DNA from: Astropecten irregularis
Lineage: Eukaryota; Echinodermata; Asteroidea; Paxillosida; Astropectinidae
Assembly (NCBI GenBank): GCA_963971285.1
Contig: OZ020259.1
Location: forward strand, 9,548,001-9,612,000
DNA: 64,000 nt
Reading direction: 5' to 3'
Below the pieces are notes generated by a model. That model was not told where the DNA came from. It did not search any database and saw nothing but the letters and a program-made list of their open reading frames with translations. The position numbers and the translations under genes are program-made. Position 1 is the first letter of the stretch; the number at the start of each line of letters is the position of its first letter. Of this stretch, positions 45,319 to 55,204 are shown one piece after another.

Positions 45319-48300
45319 AAAGCAATGAACAAGGTGTTGGTCCAGAACCATTATTGTTGGATCTTCAGTATAAACAATAATGGGACGACAACCTGCTTAA
45401 AAGTAAGTGGTTATAACGTCTGTTACCTTCATGAAGACCATGATAGTATAAACGCATTCGGTGCCATGAAATTGAACCTGATGGAATTCAGCACACTGAT
45501 ATGATTCCTTGAAATGTTCTTTTCAAGATGTGATCCTCATATAGGGCCTCTGAAGACTTGCTTTGGTAGCAAGGTGCTTCGTTGCGTCCCCTAGGTGATC
45601 ACATGGCCCACTTGGCCTTAGTTCTTCCTGTTCTGGTACTGTGTGTGGGCAGATGATTTATCCTGAAAATAAAAACATGTTGCAGACTTTCCTGGCCTTT
45701 GCCAAGTTTAAGTGTGCAAGTGGGTAAGGGTCGAAGGGTTTCTGGATGATATTTGGGTGACATGATGCATCAGGAGTCATGCATTCATAACCATAACCAG
45801 TTGAAAATATTGTACATAACAATGAGACATTATATTGGACCATACTAATCTTTCATTTTACCTGTGCAAATAACTCAAGCAATAGATAAACTCATTTTCA
45901 TGAAATAAGTATTTATTAGGGTAAATGTGATGGGTCGGTGCAACTGGAACATAGCTGCCGAAGCAAGTCTTCAGAGGCCCTATGAGGACATCTTGGAAAG
46001 ACAACATTCACGGAATCCCTTCATTGTACTGAATTCATTCAGGTTCAGTTATCTGCAGCAAAGACTATTCAGAACACCGAGCAATTGCACGCTATCTATC
46101 CGAACCCTGCCCTACAAACACAATAATGGAGAAATATATTCCATTGGAGTCAAATACTAGATCCATTATGGTCCTCATTACAGACAAAGGTGTGTCTGGG
46201 AGTGTTTCATACAGTCTCTGAGGTACTGCAGGATAAAGGAGAATGAGACATCAATTGGAAACCGCACAGAGAAAGTTGTGTTGCCTATTGTTGTAAAAAG
46301 GGGCAAAATTAGGCATGCACTTATCAGACAAAATGCCACAAAATCATTAATTTTTCAAGTGTCCAACAAAATTTCAATGGAATCTTGTAGAAAAAGACAT
46401 GTTCTATCAAGCAAATATTGTTTCATGATATTTCAGATAGATATTTTTTTTAAATCTGGGTCAAAGTTTGTGTGTCAAAGGTCATGTGTATCCACTTTTA
46501 CTCTTTCTCCAATTCTATGGTGATGTCACTTACAGCATCTAATTCCGGTCATTTTGATACCAAACTTGCATACTTTTGTGAATTATAGTTTAATCCTGTG
46601 CAAAGGTAGTGTCAGAACATAAATTTCCGTATTTTTGGCGCATGCGTACTGGCCACATGGGTGGAGGGATTCCACTAAAAATTGGCATGCATTCATAACT
46701 TATTTATACCTACTTTGCATACAAATTTTTATAAAAATCAGAAAACCTAAAGTCAACAAGTGTGTTGGTCTGACATGGAATGACCCCTCTGTATAATAAT
46801 GTATTTTGTGTACAGTATGTTGTACTCTTGAACTCTCTCCCTCCTTAGATGACATAAACTGAATCATGTTGTGAAATCTGTGTTTTCTAAGTTTGTATAA
46901 TGATAGGAGCTACCAATTTTGTTACCTAATGGTCTATGGGTTGTGCAACCCAATGCAGTGCAATTCTGTGTAACGCTGTGTATTAGTAGTCCATGTATGT
47001 ATCTTCTTTGTATATGTCCAGGTACATGATGCTGATTGAAGGTGCTAACATGGTTTACATGTTTGATAGAGACAACACAGTATTCTCTATTCGTAATCTT
47101 TCGTTTCCTAAACGGAAAGAGGATGGTCATCTATCAGACACTGTTCTGGATGGTGTAAGTAGATCTAAATAATAAATACCTCATATTTGTTGTACGTATT
47201 CTATTTGTTGTACAAATTACCAACTATTTTGTGTCAAGATGGCATACTGAGCAAATACCTTAGAATAGATGAACATGTTAGTGGCAGTTTTTACCCCATT
47301 CATCCTGCCATCTGATTCTCTTGACATATTTTCTTAGCTACATGTACATGTATGTGTTGGTTTGGTGTCATATAAATTACACGTACTATTATTCTGTGAT
47401 CCAAACTGGACATGGTGTTATTACTCTGCAATGTGGTTTTTTGTATACTTATGCTAGTTTCAATCTGGAAAGAGAAACGTTTTGTCTCTCAACAATAAAA
47501 ACTGCTCTTTTACCACTTAAAGAAAGCCAAGCCCAATGGAAGTGGTTTCAGCCATGCCCTAGTACACCAGCCAGCTTGTCTCTGCTCAGCTTTTTATTGT
47601 TGCATTGCCAAATCTTCTCTTTTTTTTTTTAAATGTTATATCTGACCAACCATTTAAATGTTTCATGTGTTTACGTGTTTGCACTGTATCACTTACATAC
47701 TGTACATCACTATGCGGCTTATACCGAAACACGGCTTTTTGCTCATAAAACACATTTGTTGATTGGTCAATGTTGCTGACACAGTGTATTGTAATTTGTC
47801 TAATTGGCTAGTCAATGTCACGATGTCCAGCACGTAGTCTTTTGCCATAGCTATTAAACAATAGCGGTATTCTGAAAAAAATTACCAAACATTTATTGTT
47901 TTCTTGATCATGATTTTTCATTATAATGAAAACAAGTGATATTGTTGTAGCAATTATTTATTTGTGATTTTCTTTTGAAAATCCAATCCTGGAAGAAGGC
48001 AAATAAATGACAGCATAATTTGCCAAACTTAATATCTGTCAAGCATTTAATCAGTGGGAAATTGTTTTGCAAGGTAAGATGTACCCCATCATGAAGAGAT
48101 TACTTTAAAATACAGTCCACATGACTCTTACTTCTGGTCCAAATTTATTGTTAAACTTAATGGGCTTAATGGGCAAACACCACTAGGTGTCATTAATTGA
48201 AGTAAAGGCTAATAATGTATCCATATTGATGTTAACATTCCCTCAATAGGAGATGGTTATAGACAGGGTAGGAGGACAAGCTATCCCCAGGTATCTCATC

Positions 48301-51300
48301 TATGACATTGTTGTCTTCCAGGTAAGTTTTATGAAAAGGCTTGTACATTGCACTATATTACGTTCATATTTTGCTTCTTGCATTTATTTTCAATCCTATC
48401 AACATTGCAATGATATCAACTTGTGGTTATGGGATTATTCTGTACTACCATTTTATAGTTCATTGAATATATCTGTCATTTATTTCCAGGGTCAGCCTGT
48501 GGGTTCATGTGACTTTGATCGTAGGTTGCTTTGCATTGACAAAGAGATCATCCAGACCAGGAATCAACACGTCGCCCAAGGTTCCATTGATAAAACCAAA
48601 GAACCTTTCAGTATACGCATGAAGCAGTTTTGGGACATCACAAAAACAAGAAATGTACGTATTTTTGTTTGATAAAAATTGATCTGTAAGGGGGTGAATG
48701 TACTACAATGAGCACATTTTGTGGGAAAACAAAGATTCATTGATTAAATCTCTCCTTCCAGACAATACCCCCATTCAATGTACTTCAATGGAAATAACAA
48801 ATAAATCATGAATATTCTCAAACCATGAGGCAAACTGCTATAGCAGCTTCCTGGATGGAATGGGTTAAAAGCCAAAGCCCAGATAGTGTTATTTCACAAA
48901 AACTTTGATCTTACCTATCCCCAACATCAAACGCTTGATACAATGCTGTATACATGATTAATGAACACACAAACAAAGCTTATTATTTAGCTTCAGGGAT
49001 GTAGCTGTGTAATCTGTGTAAAACATTTTGATTGGACTAGAAATGGTTCGGTAGAGCTTGGAATTTAGCCAAATAATTGAATAAGACTACAGAACCTGAT
49101 CAAATATCATGAAATGTGTGTATGTACAAGTTAAATGCTTGAATATTTGATATAGTTTTCTATTAATCCTTCGCTTGCTAGATATTAGATGGCCATTTTT
49201 CCCAGCAGGAGCTGGGCCATGAAACAGATGGTGTTATCCTACAGCCACAAAAAGATGTAAGTTCCAATTCAGTCCTTTTTCTACTACAACAGTCTCTACA
49301 CAACGAGGTTGTCCATTGTAATCTTTGAGTTGCTTAGCATGGCAGTATCCCAGGAAAAGCATAACACTGGGGCCAATCATCTCCCACTTGATAGCGGGAT
49401 AGGTTTGGGTTTATACATGTTTTTATAGCGAAACACCATCAAATGTGAAGCATAAGAGGGGTTTCCTAACCCTAAGGCTATGTAATATGATTGAGAAACA
49501 ATCAGTGGTCAGTAATAACCAGGAATGGCATGGGCAAAACCAAAACCAATACAAAACAAAAAGCTGCATACTCAACAGATTGTAGATTCAAGTCCAGCCA
49601 TGGATTAGTGGTGCTACGTCTTTTCACATTACAAAATATCTCCTGGTTGTACATTGGTCCTATACTTCTAAAAGTGACTGACCTGTTCACACTAATGGCC
49701 TAAGCCCCTTTCTCACTTCAAGCAAGAAACGAGGGTCCTTGGTTATTGGCGACATTGAACTTTGTTCATTTTCTTTGAAAATGTTTGTTGGATCAATACT
49801 GTATTTTTTTAGGACATTTCAAAAATGTCTTTTTCTGTGTATTGCTTGGCATTTCCAGTCTGTACTTGGGGTCGATTTCACTAACTGACTTAGTCTTATT
49901 TTGCAATCATTGCTATTGAAATAGCGATGGGATAGCTAACTGCAAATCTATCACTCTTGTGATGACGTTGATTTTTCATTTCACTAAAGTCATCGCAATT
50001 GCGATAACATAAAAACAAAAATGAATGTTTGAGGTTAAAAACATGATATTTGACATTTTACTTAAAAGTATGTGACGTCAATGTCACTTTTCACCATTGA
50101 TCTGCACATTTTTCCGGCATGATCACTTCATACGACAGAGAAAACTTGCAGTTGTTCATGAATGACCCCATCTTTGATGAGTCCGAACTGCGCAGTGAAG
50201 GTTTAGGAGAAATACGTTTGGTCTAAAATGATGTACACAAAATCCCATAGGCCGGCTATGCATAGTAGCTAAGCTTAACATGTTGGTCCCTCATGTTCAT
50301 GATAACGTCTACCACACTGTGGAGTGTTGATGATTCTGCATACATTCTGCATACATTGTTTCATTACGTGGCAAAAAAAATGAAGCCCAACAAAAACTTG
50401 ATTTATTTATGAAAACCCGCTCTCTTTGTAAAGCCGGAGCATTGTTCAAACACAATAGATGTAAAGACATACATATTTCATTATTTACACGATACAAAGC
50501 AACGAATGAAAGTTAAAATGATGTGACTTTTCACATTGACATTAATTTTACATTGCGATAAAATTACAGCTTTGCAGGCACTAAATTGGTCACTACAAGA
50601 TATTCGTCTCTAAGTGAACGCATTGTGATGTGAAATTTATCACAAAGTTTTTGTGAAATCTGTCTTTAAAATCAGTCACTACTCTGTGGTAAATTCTCTG
50701 TTTAACAATTTTAACACAAAAGAATTTAACACAAAGATCATTTAGGGCAAGCACAAAGCAGAATGGGATGCCAAGATGCAATCTAAGGAAACAGACCAAA
50801 GTACATGGGATGTAAGATATGGAAAATGACAGAAAATGATTACCAGTAATAAAAGGAAGGAGATTTTTGAAATTGTTGGGGAGTTTAATGAAGTAACAAG
50901 GGCAGTTGATAAGAATCCTTCAAATTAACGGAGAGTGTTTGATCGCAATTTTGCTTCATCATGATGAAAATGCCCGTACAAGAAAACCACAATGTATTAT
51001 TATTTCATACAGAATGTTTACTGTAATTTTCCGTGGATACTGGCTTTTTGTTCACCTCTGCAAAAATCAAAAGTTGGGGGTGCGCCATATGCGTGGGTAC
51101 AGCCCGCTGGGGTCTCGCTATTAAAGTGTAGGTTGTGATCATTGGGTCGCGCTAAAAAAGCTTCTGAGGCACTATGAAGCCATGGCACTGACCATCTAAC
51201 ATTCACATGAAAATGATTGAGCAAATAATTCATGAAAGATGATAACAAATCTAATATTTTCCACTCACATGTACAACAGGCCAAGTAAGAGCGAACTATT

Positions 51301-54300
51301 TTTCTGACCCCCAAAATAGCAAGCGGAAACATGATTGTAGCACCATAAAAATGGGTAAAAACGTCATGTTCACAACGGCGTTTTAAAATCCCTTCGACCA
51401 TTGTGTGTTTCTCATGTTAATCTTATATTTGAGCCCTTGAGAAAGATTCTCTTGAAATAAAAGTCGGAACATTCTTAAACATGAATGAATTTTTAGGTCA
51501 TTTCATCTTGTAAGTAGGTAATTAGCAGCCTATTGTTTATTACACATGAATATTGAGTAGAGCAGCAGTAAACCTCATAGATAGTTACTGTATGACCTTT
51601 TGGGCAGTGTTGGGGAAGAGTCCTCAGATCCGAGTACGGAGTACTCCGAGTATTTCAAGGTCTGAGTACTGGGCCGAGTCCGAGTACCCCGGTACATTGC
51701 TGTCGAGTCCAAGTCCTAAGTATCGATCGAGTCCGAGTACAGGGCCGAGTCCAAGTACCAAAGTCCGAGTCCATGTCCGATTACGGTATCGACGCAAAGT
51801 GCGAAAAAATTGCATTTTGTTTCTCAAAGATGTTTATAATTGGATGTTGATCATGTTGTGCCTGTGCACTCTTCTCAGAAATTAATGTTTTTCAAACCTT
51901 GCAAATGACACTGCGCTGCTAACTCCATTTGATATTTAACTCCTGATGATCTTCATACTCCCATTGCATAATTTATCGGAAATCGGCAACATTATGAACC
52001 AAGAAATTGTAACGAAAATGAAATTTGCACTAAATGGTCAAGTACTCTCAAAATTTGAGTACCGGTACATGGAATCGAGTATGGGCCAAGTACATTTTAT
52101 TTTCGAGTACTTTTAATCGAGTACGGGCCGAGTATTTGTCTACGAGTACTCCAACACTGCTTTTGGGGTATCATTCCTAAGACTAACCATATGGCATTTT
52201 ATGCGTTATAACTTCCTTGTAGCACCCTATGTACTTTCATACTTTGGTAGCATACCCAAACAGAAATCTCCACAGATATACCTATAACTTTTAAGATTGA
52301 TACATATAATATGTATAAAGATGGTAATGGTAGAAACTTTCCGTTACATTTTTTCTACCTGAAATGTTGTATTTATCCAGAAAAGAGTTTAACCAATGAC
52401 CAAAAAAAGTTTGATATTTTAAAGATAAAAAATGCTTGGAGTTAGGAGGGCCTGATGTGTTTCAGTCCCAGCAGGATCTTTATCGAAGGCTAAATCAAAG
52501 ATAGAAAATAACGGTGACATTTAAAAATATACTGCGGGAATTTTTCACTGTTTTCTCAAAAAGTTGGCACAGTATGGGACTGGGAATTTCACAGATGACT
52601 GTGACTGTATCTGTCTAAATATTATTTGACAAAAACCAAAGTATGATATTACCTTTTTAAAGGCTTTATAGATTCACTGATCATTGGACTAGATTATAGC
52701 TCAGTTGGTAGAGTACAATGTTCCTAACACAATAATGAATTCATTTTAGGGGTCTTACTTCCAATTTCCTGTTCATTGAAAATAAACATTACTTCTCCAC
52801 TGCAGAAATATAGCCCAGGTCGTTGTGATAGCGTCTTAAAATGGAAACCTCCAAGCCTGAACTCAGTTGATTTCAAACTACAAATCACATCAATGCGTAG
52901 AGAAGGGTAAGTTATGTCAGAAACCTCTTGCCAAAGTACACATTGAATACATTTAGGAGTAAAGATGACATTAAACATTGTAAAAGGCTTTTTAAACTTT
53001 CATTGGATTTGACTTACCCTGTTGACCCCAGCTAGCTTGGTGGTCTAGTGGTATGGTATATTTGGATTGAAACTTGTGAAAAGTTTAAGACTGAATTGGT
53101 GTTTGGTTCTTTATTATTTGTGTCCTTGGGTTATTCTTACAATACCTTGACAACTAGAGAGTAGAGACACCAGATTGACTCTCCAAAACATAGAACTTTC
53201 AAAAGACAAAATGTACAGTTATTATGAAATAGATCCAAGACCTGTTTAATAATTGAATCATGACCTGTTTAATAATTGAATCATGCGAAGTATTACTTAT
53301 TAGACACGCGTCTATCCCAATGCCTTGAAATGTAATCAAGGACATACTTAGTACATAACCCATTGCAATTCATCAGATGCAATGAAGTGGCATCATCAAG
53401 CAAGGTATATATATGGGGGCCAAGTCTGTTGGAATAATAAACCTGTGAAAATTTTAGCTCAATCAGACATCTGAGTCGCAAGAACATTTTTCTTTGAAAG
53501 CATAAAGAATAGTTTTGATCTTACTCCGAGATCAAAACTGTTTTCAGTTTTTGTTTGACTAGTTTCTGGATAAATGCAGCATTTCAGGCGGAAATATTTA
53601 AATGGTATGTTTCTGCCAGCACCATCTCCATACCCTGAAAGTGTATTTAAAGAATGTCTATGTGAAGTTTCATATTTTTACAAACGTGCATGTTTTGTTG
53701 TTTTTTAATGAAAATTGTCCTATTTCTGGATGATATGCAAATTAGGACATTAGATGCCATACCGCTAGGCCACCGAGCTAGCTGGGGTCATTGGGGTGAA
53801 TCGAATCCAATATCGCGGCGGGTACCGCTGTAAATCATAAATATTAAATTATTTGGTTCGGAAAAATATAATATGCAAATTAGGCTTACCCTTCACCGAC
53901 TTGGACTCACAAGCTCTGAGTATACAGTGCTCATCCAAGTCTGTGAAGGGCAAGCCTCATTTGCATATTATCTATTTCCCAACCAAATAATTTAATATTC
54001 ATATTTCTGGATGGTTTGATCAAATTGTGCAATTCCTCTCCCAGAGGGCGCTACACATGGTATCCTGTGCAATATTGATACAATGATAACAATGATTATT
54101 ATTTCTGTGATAGAAAGTATAAAAATGTAGGCCACATTGGCAAAATTTGTCTTCAGAAATTCTGGAAATTTCCTCTTTTTTTTCTCTTGAATTTATATTA
54201 TGTCATTCTGGACAGGGTCGGCGGCAAAAAAAGTTTTTTTTCTTCGGTCGGATCCCAAAATATGGGTCGGTCGGAAATGAGAACCACAGTATTAAAAAGG

Positions 54301-54747
54301 GCCACCCTTATGTATTAAATAATTGGCAAATTTGTGCTCCTTTTTTCTGGAATAAGAAATCCTTCAAATTGTTTGGTTCTTATTATGTAAGTATAGGAAA
54401 ACTATTCAAAATAGTCATTCATGAGGAAGATTTGCTATTTCTCTATCTGTTGTACTATGTCTTTAAAAATCAGGCATGTGAGGTCACACTGTGATTTGTG
54501 TACAAGGCTCTTATAATGTACTTCATGTAGTATTTCTATTTTTACTGTTGTTGCAGAATGCTGCCAGAAACAAAAGGTCTACTCTTTGTTGGAAGCTATC
54601 CAAATCCATTTGCAGAAATCAAACTGACCAAAGAGTTGAAGCAGTATGACAAGAAGATTATTGAATGTACATTCGAGAATGGTCAATGGATATTCATGAG
54701 AGAGCGTACAGATAAGAGCTTTCCTAATGGCTACAATACTGCTGTAG
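30248..54747 (+). CDS. RNGTT: mRNA-capping enzyme (RNA 5'-triphosphatase and guanylyltransferase), partial at 3' end
   Basis: This nuclear enzyme adds the 5' cap: its N-terminal cysteine phosphatase removes the gamma phosphate of nascent RNA, and its C-terminal domain transfers GMP through a lysine adduct. Exons: 30248-30302, 30956-31169, 31765-31929, 34634-34773, 39580-39695, 41489-41583, 43612-43713, 47022-47154, 48250-48321, 48490-48654, 49182-49256, 52806-52906, 54557-54747, giving 1624 nt, about 541 residues (human protein 597). All have GT-AG borders and consistent phases. Phosphatase motif [11 protein letters not shown] (Cys123, Arg129); guanylyltransferase motif KADGMR (Lys291), then DGVILQ, KWKPP and RTDKSFPN. 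The start ATG encodes [11 protein letters not shown], like human PPRWLNCP. The last exon or exons, coding for a C-terminal tail, are not in the window. A basic linker seen in human before the FLEGV motif was not found between exons 5 and 6. Confidence 0.96.
30956..31169 (+). CDS. RNGTT: RNGTT exon 2, triphosphatase domain
   Basis: 214 nt from TTAACAG|GAAAG to CGAGG|GTCAGT. Encodes [17 protein letters not shown] and [17 protein letters not shown], almost identical to human [17 protein letters not shown]. Confidence 0.95.
31765..31929 (+). CDS. RNGTT: RNGTT exon 3, triphosphatase active site
   Basis: 165 nt from GATTTCAG|GCATGG to TGGAG|GTAAAT. Carries [13 protein letters not shown] and the catalytic loop [11 protein letters not shown], identical to human. 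Confidence 0.96.
33332..33862. mobile_element. Palindromic MITE nested in the hAT-type element
   Basis: ATGGTGTTCTAAACCTGCCA at the left and TGGCAGGTTTGGAACACCAT at the right are inverted ends. The arms of about 240 bp also share TGACAATTCCAGTAGTGCA and CCCGATAAAACACGCTCTGA with their complements. Central spacer about 100 bp. Confidence 0.8.
33869..34144 (+). mobile_element. GGCTCGAA-type MITE, fuller copy
   Basis: Starts GGCTCGAATTACG and ends GGATATTTCGAGCC (inverted ends). Internal blocks CTGGACAGCAGGTCTAGTAA and TTTAGGCACCATTTTC recur at 4410-4600, 36380-36415 and 38130-38400. Confidence 0.7.
34421..34492 (+). repeat. tRNA-like SINE head interrupted on its left by the hAT-type element
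   Basis: GTGGATAGCTCAGTTGGTAA, then GTTTAAACCCTGCTCCAGTC, then the usual AATTTTTCT tail. Decayed member of the family in the 55.6-64 kb array. Confidence 0.75.
34634..34773 (+). CDS. RNGTT: RNGTT exon 4, end of triphosphatase domain
   Basis: 140 nt from TTGATAG|TGTTGAT to TTAG|GTAGGT. Encodes [20 protein letters not shown] and ends [11 protein letters not shown] (human FAQARPPGIYKGDYLKELF). Confidence 0.95.
34824..35250. repeat. Possible MITE with imperfect inverted ends
   Basis: TAGAGAGGTTTTGCAACCG, then AACGGATACG at the left; the reverse complement of the right end reads TAGGGAGGTGTCACATGCGA, then ACAGATACG. No coding sequence. Confidence 0.45.
35293..36370 (+). mobile_element. LTR-retrotransposon fossil (Ty3/gypsy-like), internal part
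   Basis: 35293-35514 resembles the Gag region of animal gypsy-like elements; [20 protein letters not shown] is the recognisable block. Farther on, 36110-36370 resembles the part of Pol just before the reverse transcriptase. No LTRs were recognised. The copy is old, truncated and broken in several places. It lies in the RNGTT intron between exons 4 and 5, sense orientation. Family is inferred from remembered patterns, not from a search. Confidence 0.5.
36634..36960 (-). repeat. TTAA MITE, family A, minus orientation
   Basis: Preceded by TTAA at 36630-36633; AGGAAATATCATACTTTAGT is the decayed right end, followed by TCACAGATGACTGTTACTGT in complement. The other terminus is not clear. Confidence 0.65.
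37443..37846. repeat. Possible hAT-like MITE with a nested repeat
   Basis: Left GCTGGGCAAAATCACTTC, then ATATCCGGTTA; right TAACTGGATAAATATGCCAGC: weak inverted ends. About 37560-37740 inside is a copy of the TAGTGCTGTGCAT family (CACTTTTGGAATGCTTTTTA, TTGGCAAAATGGACAAAAT). Confidence 0.4.
38130..38400 (+). repeat. GGCTCGAA-type MITE copy split by a small insertion
   Basis: AGAAGCATTTTACTATTAA and GCTAGACATGTGGCATTGTG belong to the MITE. Between them 38208-38319 begins TCAATTTCACCTTTAACTTC and ends AAGTTTTGTGAAATCCAGCC, a separate short inverted-end insertion. This is followed to 38640 by sequence rich in CAAGTCAAGTC, another uncharacterised repeat. Confidence 0.5.
39580..39695 (+). CDS. RNGTT: RNGTT exon 5, acidic/serine-rich linker
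   Basis: 116 nt from TATGTAG|GTGCAG to AAGCAG|GTATGT. Encodes [20 protein letters not shown], the poorly conserved acidic/serine linker that joins the two catalytic domains in animal capping enzymes. Phases agree with both neighbours. Confidence 0.8.
39913..41345 (+). mobile_element. TAGTGCTGTGCAT-type element, hAT-like, 1.4 kb
   Basis: Ends TAGTGCTGTGCAT and ATGCACAGCACTA are perfect inverted copies. Flanks GCTAGATA and GCTAGGTG could be an old 8-bp duplication (6 of 8 match). The right 200 bp include GTTTGTTTCTACTATGCAAA and CAACTGAAATTCAAGTATGT, shared by many fragments in the window. No transposase. It fills most of RNGTT intron 5. Confidence 0.65.
41489..41583 (+). CDS. RNGTT: RNGTT exon 6, start of guanylyltransferase domain
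   Basis: 95 nt from CATTCAG|TTTATG to CATAG|GTATGT. Encodes [20 protein letters not shown] and MTGWHR, like human FLEGVTVKGVTQVTTQPKL and FCGWEG. Confidence 0.9.
41771..42112 (+). repeat. TTAA MITE, family A
   Basis: TTAA at 41767-41770, then AGGTACTATCATACTTTGGT, and later TTTCACAGATGACTGTTACT. The right end is lost. In RNGTT intron 6. Confidence 0.7.
42563..43325. repeat. Possible TIR element with GATTTCAC-type ends
   Basis: Left GGGCCGATTTCACAAAACTC and right TAGTATTTCGTGAACTCGAC are weakly inverted; similar end motifs occur at 49870-50660, 36010-36030 and 38208-38319. Non-coding as far as can be seen. Confidence 0.4.
43612..43713 (+). CDS. RNGTT: RNGTT exon 7, guanylyltransferase catalytic lysine
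   Basis: 102 nt from TTACAG|GCAAG to ATGAG|GTAAGT. Encodes [16 protein letters not shown] and [11 protein letters not shown]; the lysine of KADG accepts GMP. Confidence 0.96.
43845..44060 (-). repeat. Inverted copy of the right end of the 39913-41345 element
   Basis: The reverse complement of this segment matches 41129-41345 over about 215 bp at close to 90% by eye, from GCAAAAAGTTTGTTTCTACT to ATGCACAGCACTA. It lies 132 nt downstream of RNGTT exon 7. Confidence 0.85.
44062..44400 (+). mobile_element. tRNA-like SINE unit
   Basis: TTCAATGACTTAAAGAAATT, TTCCCTTGTGGTTATTTGAT, GTGATCCCCCATGTACCG, then the tRNA-like head at 44299-44370 (GGCTGGATGGCTCAGTTGG to CGGTTCGAATCCTGC) and a short tail. 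As at 27300, the body precedes the head. Confidence 0.8.
44406..46792. mobile_element. Long-terminal-inverted-repeat (foldback-like) element
   Basis: The left arm, from about 44406 to 44689, starts GGGTTATTCCATGTCAGACC and is mirrored by 46527-46792, which ends GGTCTGACATGGAATGACCC. The arms are about 270-285 bp with moderate divergence. The interior carries a LINE fragment (44693-45316) and sequence I cannot identify (45317-46526). No clear target duplication. In RNGTT intron 7. Confidence 0.75.
44693..45316 (+). mobile_element. LINE C-terminal fragment with 3' tail
   Basis: Translates to [20 protein letters not shown], then [38 protein letters not shown] and a stop, with one internal stop near 44904. 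It is followed by a 3' end GCGCTATATAAATGCATT and an (ATT)n tail at 45283-45316. CR1/L2 group, 5' truncated. Confidence 0.85.
47022..47154 (+). CDS. RNGTT: RNGTT exon 8
   Basis: 133 nt from GTCCAG|GTACAT to GATGGT|GTAAGT. Encodes [18 protein letters not shown] and [19 protein letters not shown], matching human YMMLIDGTNEVFMIDRDN. Confidence 0.96.
48250..48321 (+). CDS. RNGTT: RNGTT exon 9
   Basis: 72 nt, phase 0, from TCAATAG|GAGATG to TTCCAG|GTAAGT. Encodes [20 protein letters not shown] (human [20 protein letters not shown]). Confidence 0.96.
48490..48654 (+). CDS. RNGTT: RNGTT exon 10
   Basis: 165 nt, phase 0, from TTCCAG|GGTCAG to AGAAAT|GTACGT. Encodes [20 protein letters not shown] and [20 protein letters not shown]. 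Confidence 0.96.
49182..49256 (+). CDS. RNGTT: RNGTT exon 11
   Basis: 75 nt, phase 0, from TTGCTAG|ATATTA to AAAGAT|GTAAGT. Encodes [26 protein letters not shown] is nucleotidyltransferase motif IV (human DGLIFQ). Confidence 0.94.
49870..50660. repeat. Possible TIR element with GATTTCAC-type ends
   Basis: Left GGGTCGATTTCACTAACTG and right CAAAGTTTTTGTGAAATCTG. The repeated ATTGCGATAA and GTGACTTTTCA motifs inside suggest subterminal inverted repeats. Non-coding. Confidence 0.35.
51605..52159. mobile_element. hAT-type MITE, 555 bp, with 8-bp duplication
   Basis: Ends CAGTGTTGG and CCAACACTG are inverted. CTTTTGGG at 51597-51604 is exactly repeated at 52160-52167. Both subterminal regions carry many GAGTACT/CCGAGTCC motifs. 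No transposase. Confidence 0.88.
52230..52660 (+). repeat. TTAA MITE, family A, diverged copy
   Basis: TTTCATACTTTGGTAGCAT at the left and ACCAAAGTATGATATTACCT at the right, with about 100 bp of extra sequence near 52430-52540 that other copies lack. In RNGTT intron 11. Confidence 0.6.
52806..52906 (+). CDS. RNGTT: RNGTT exon 12
   Basis: 101 nt from ACTGCAG|AAATAT to GAAGG|GTAAGT. Encodes [20 protein letters not shown] (motif V) and [14 protein letters not shown]. Confidence 0.96.
53022..54008. repeat. Fragments of the 6292-7094 SINE family and of TTAA MITEs
   Basis: 53022-53060 (GACCCCAGCTAGCTTGGTGG) is a decayed SINE head, plus orientation. 53740-54008, minus orientation, has the head in complement (CACCGAGCTAGCTGGGGTC) and both halves of the palindromic body (GTACCGCTG, AGGCTTACCC, GGCAAGCCTCATTTGCATA). 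Between them, 53436-53520 is related to 13939-14312 and 53530-53650 to family A. Confidence 0.6.
54557..54747 (+). CDS. RNGTT: RNGTT exon 13, OB-fold part
   Basis: 191 nt from TTGCAG|AATGCT to TGTAG|GTAAGT. Encodes [20 protein letters not shown] and [18 protein letters not shown], nearly identical to human. It ends in phase 1; the continuation (human AVCNSISNPVTKEML) was looked for up to 55600 and not seen. Confidence 0.96.
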
Positions 54748-54855
54748 GTAAGTTGTATCATGTCATACTTTCTACGTAATTTTCATACAAGATTTGTCAT
54801 ATTTTTCATCTTTTTGATATAGTGCTTAAACATGAATTGTCAATTTTATGTTTAA

Positions 54856-55204
54856 AGGTAGTATCATACTTTGGTACGAAGCCAAAATAGAAATGTTCAC
54901 AGATTTACGTATAACTTACAGGGTATGATATGGTGTTGGTAGAAACATACCCTTAACATTTTTCCACCTGAAATGCTGTATTTATCCAGAAATTAGTCAA
55001 ACAACGACTGAAAATCTTTTTGATCTTTTAAAAAATCAAAAATATAAGATAAAAGACTTACTGTGGCCGTTTTTCACTGTTTTCTCAAAAAGTGGGCACC
55101 GAATGGGACTGAGAATTTCACAGATGACTGCTACTGTATGTACCTTGATATTTTTGTCCATGAATCTGTATTTCTTTGACAAAAACCAAAGTATAATACT
55201 ACCT
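54856..55204 (+). mobile_element. TTAA-flanked MITE, family A, complete copy
   Basis: AGGTAGTATCATACTTTGGT and ACCAAAGTATAATACTACCT are inverted ends with one mismatch, bounded by TTAA at 54852-54855 and 55205-55208. Length 349 bp. piggyBac-type target choice; non-coding. The stretch 55215-55590 begins GGGGGCCGTCCATAAAGTAC, a motif I associate with DNA-transposon ends, and is otherwise unidentified. Confidence 0.85.
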
